From contig RBKR01000023.1 of NCBI GenBank assembly GCA_004835665.1, positions 434,001 to 498,000 of the forward strand: a stretch of 64,000 bases of DNA. The letters run 5' to 3'. Positions 63,335 through 64,000 of the stretch are shown in pieces; the first letter of the stretch is position 1, and each line of letters begins with the position of its first letter. The DNA is from Phoma sp. XZ068 (Eukaryota; Ascomycota; Dothideomycetes; Pleosporales; Didymellaceae). A program made the position numbers and the translations under genes. A model generated the notes under the pieces. That model was not told where the DNA came from. It made no database searches and was given only the letters and a program-made list of their open reading frames with translations.

Positions 63335-64000
63335 ATGCGTCTTCCTTCTATCCTTTCGCTCTTCTTCGCGACGACCACGCTTGCAGCTCTGCCCTATAAG
63401 GGCATTGACTGGTCGTCTCTCCTCGTCGAAGAGAAAGCTGGAAAGCAGTACAAGAACTCGGCAGGACAGGTCCAGCCACTCGAGACCATCCTCAAGAACA
63501 CCGGCGTCAACACTGTTCGCCAACGCATCTGGGTGAACCCCTCCGATGGCAACTACAACCTCGACTACAACATCAAGCTTGGCAAGCGCGCAAAGGCAGC
63601 CGGGTTGAAAATCTACCTCGACTTCCATTACAGCGACAACTGGGCGGACCCGGGGAAGCAAATCGTGCCTGCTGCATGGAAGTCGCTCAACCGTGAAGCA
63701 CTCATCAAGCAGGTGTACGACTACACCAAGAGCGTGCTCAACCGTTTCCAGTCCGAGGGAATCCCGCTCAGCATCGTGAGCATCGGCAATGAGATCACCC
63801 CCGGCCTTCTCTGGCCGATCGGCCAACTCAGCAACACGGATGGTCCAAAGAACGTCGCCGCTCTCCTGAAGAGCGCATCCAAGGCTGTTAAGGAATCTTC
63901 GCTCTCCTCCAAGCCCAAGATCATGATCCACCTCGACAACGGTTTCTACTGGGGCACCCAGGTACGTCCCCCATCACTTCCTCCTGACAAACTGCAAAGC
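63335..64000 (+). CDS. GH53 arabinogalactan endo-beta-1,4-galactanase, 5' part
   Basis: Exon 1 is 63335-63961 (209 codons); a GTACGT donor follows and the rest lies beyond the window. A signal peptide of about 18 residues ends TTLA|ALPYKGIDWSSL. GH53 marks are VRQRIWVNPSDGNYNLDYN, LKIYLDFHYSDNWADPGKQ, and the acid/base Glu in SIVSIGNEITPGLLWP; the nucleophile Glu should be in the missing exon(s). The enzyme is secreted and cuts beta-1,4-galactan side chains of pectin. Identification is firm, although only about the first two thirds are visible. Together with the AA9 gene it points to growth on plant cell walls. Confidence 0.93.
   Translation, partial: MRLPSILSLFFATTTLAALPYKGIDWSSLLVEEKAGKQYKNSAGQVQPLETILKNTGVNTVRQRIWVNPSDGNYNLDYNIKLGKRAKAAGLKIYLDFHYSDNWADPGKQIVPAAWKSLNREALIKQVYDYTKSVLNRFQSEGIPLSIVSIGNEITPGLLWPIGQLSNTDGPKNVAALLKSASKAVKESSLSSKPKIMIHLDNGFYWGTQVRPPSLPPDKLQS

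Noticed and set aside
63119..63931. 270-codon open frame on the minus strand
   Set aside because: It lies antisense to the GH53 exon, whose plus-strand frame carries the signal peptide and conserved galactanase motifs; the minus frame has no domain.

Overview
The window is a gene-dense piece of nuclear DNA from a filamentous ascomycete. The evidence is short introns (mostly 44-75 bp) with CTAAC/CTGAC-like branch points close to the acceptor, spliced uS3 and isoleucyl-tRNA synthetase genes, and fungus-specific families (AA9 LPMO, LysM effector-like protein, HET-domain proteins, Zn2Cys6 regulator, DUF3253, DUF4267, the hyphal-growth GT2 enzyme, a DysF protein, Sfi1). The mix of plant-wall enzymes (AA9 at 1.9 kb, GH53 at the right edge), a LysM protein and HET genes suggests a plant-associated Dothideomycete, perhaps Pleosporales. 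That placement is inference from gene content; no search was run. All gene models were spliced by hand from reading frames and splice signals.

Layout. 0-2.8 kb: an unassigned edge ORF, an empty stretch, then the AA9 LPMO. 2.9-10.7 kb: housekeeping genes, namely Sfi1 (centrosome/SPB), a 59-residue twin-CX9C complex I assembly factor and cytosolic IleRS. 10.7-16.1 kb: mostly gene-poor, holding an unknown surface protein built of two C-X59-C modules and a shattered HET-domain relic. 16.1-25 kb: a TmpA-type membrane oxidoreductase-like protein, an unknown secreted glycoprotein, a HAD hydrolase, a decaying pseudogene and an intact HET-domain gene. 25-31 kb: formyltetrahydrofolate deformylase, an SDR and a large membrane protein. 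31-44 kb: the LysM protein, Cdt1, a small 11-mer-repeat protein, a DysF protein, DUF3253, beta-carbonic anhydrase, a second SDR, DUF4267 and GT2. 44-54 kb: long empty stretches interrupted by a SnoaL-like gene, tRNA-Lys(CTT), an unassigned gene remnant and a Zn2Cys6 regulator. 54-64 kb: a Cys/His plus coiled-coil protein, a DAL5-type MFS carrier, an SLC35F6-like carrier, uS3 and the 5' part of a GH53 galactanase cut by the window edge.

The genes do not form an obvious biosynthetic cluster or operon-like system. Functional links are loose: plant-polymer attack and host interface (AA9, GH53, LysM), self/non-self recognition (HET gene plus HET relic), one-carbon and bicarbonate metabolism (deformylase and carbonic anhydrase, both with a mitochondrial-looking leader followed by an in-frame ATG in the same sequence context), and core replication, translation and cell-division genes. 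The most unusual item is the surface protein at 12277-13056. It has two exactly equal-length cysteine-bracketed modules with N-glycosylation sequons at identical positions and no family I recognise.
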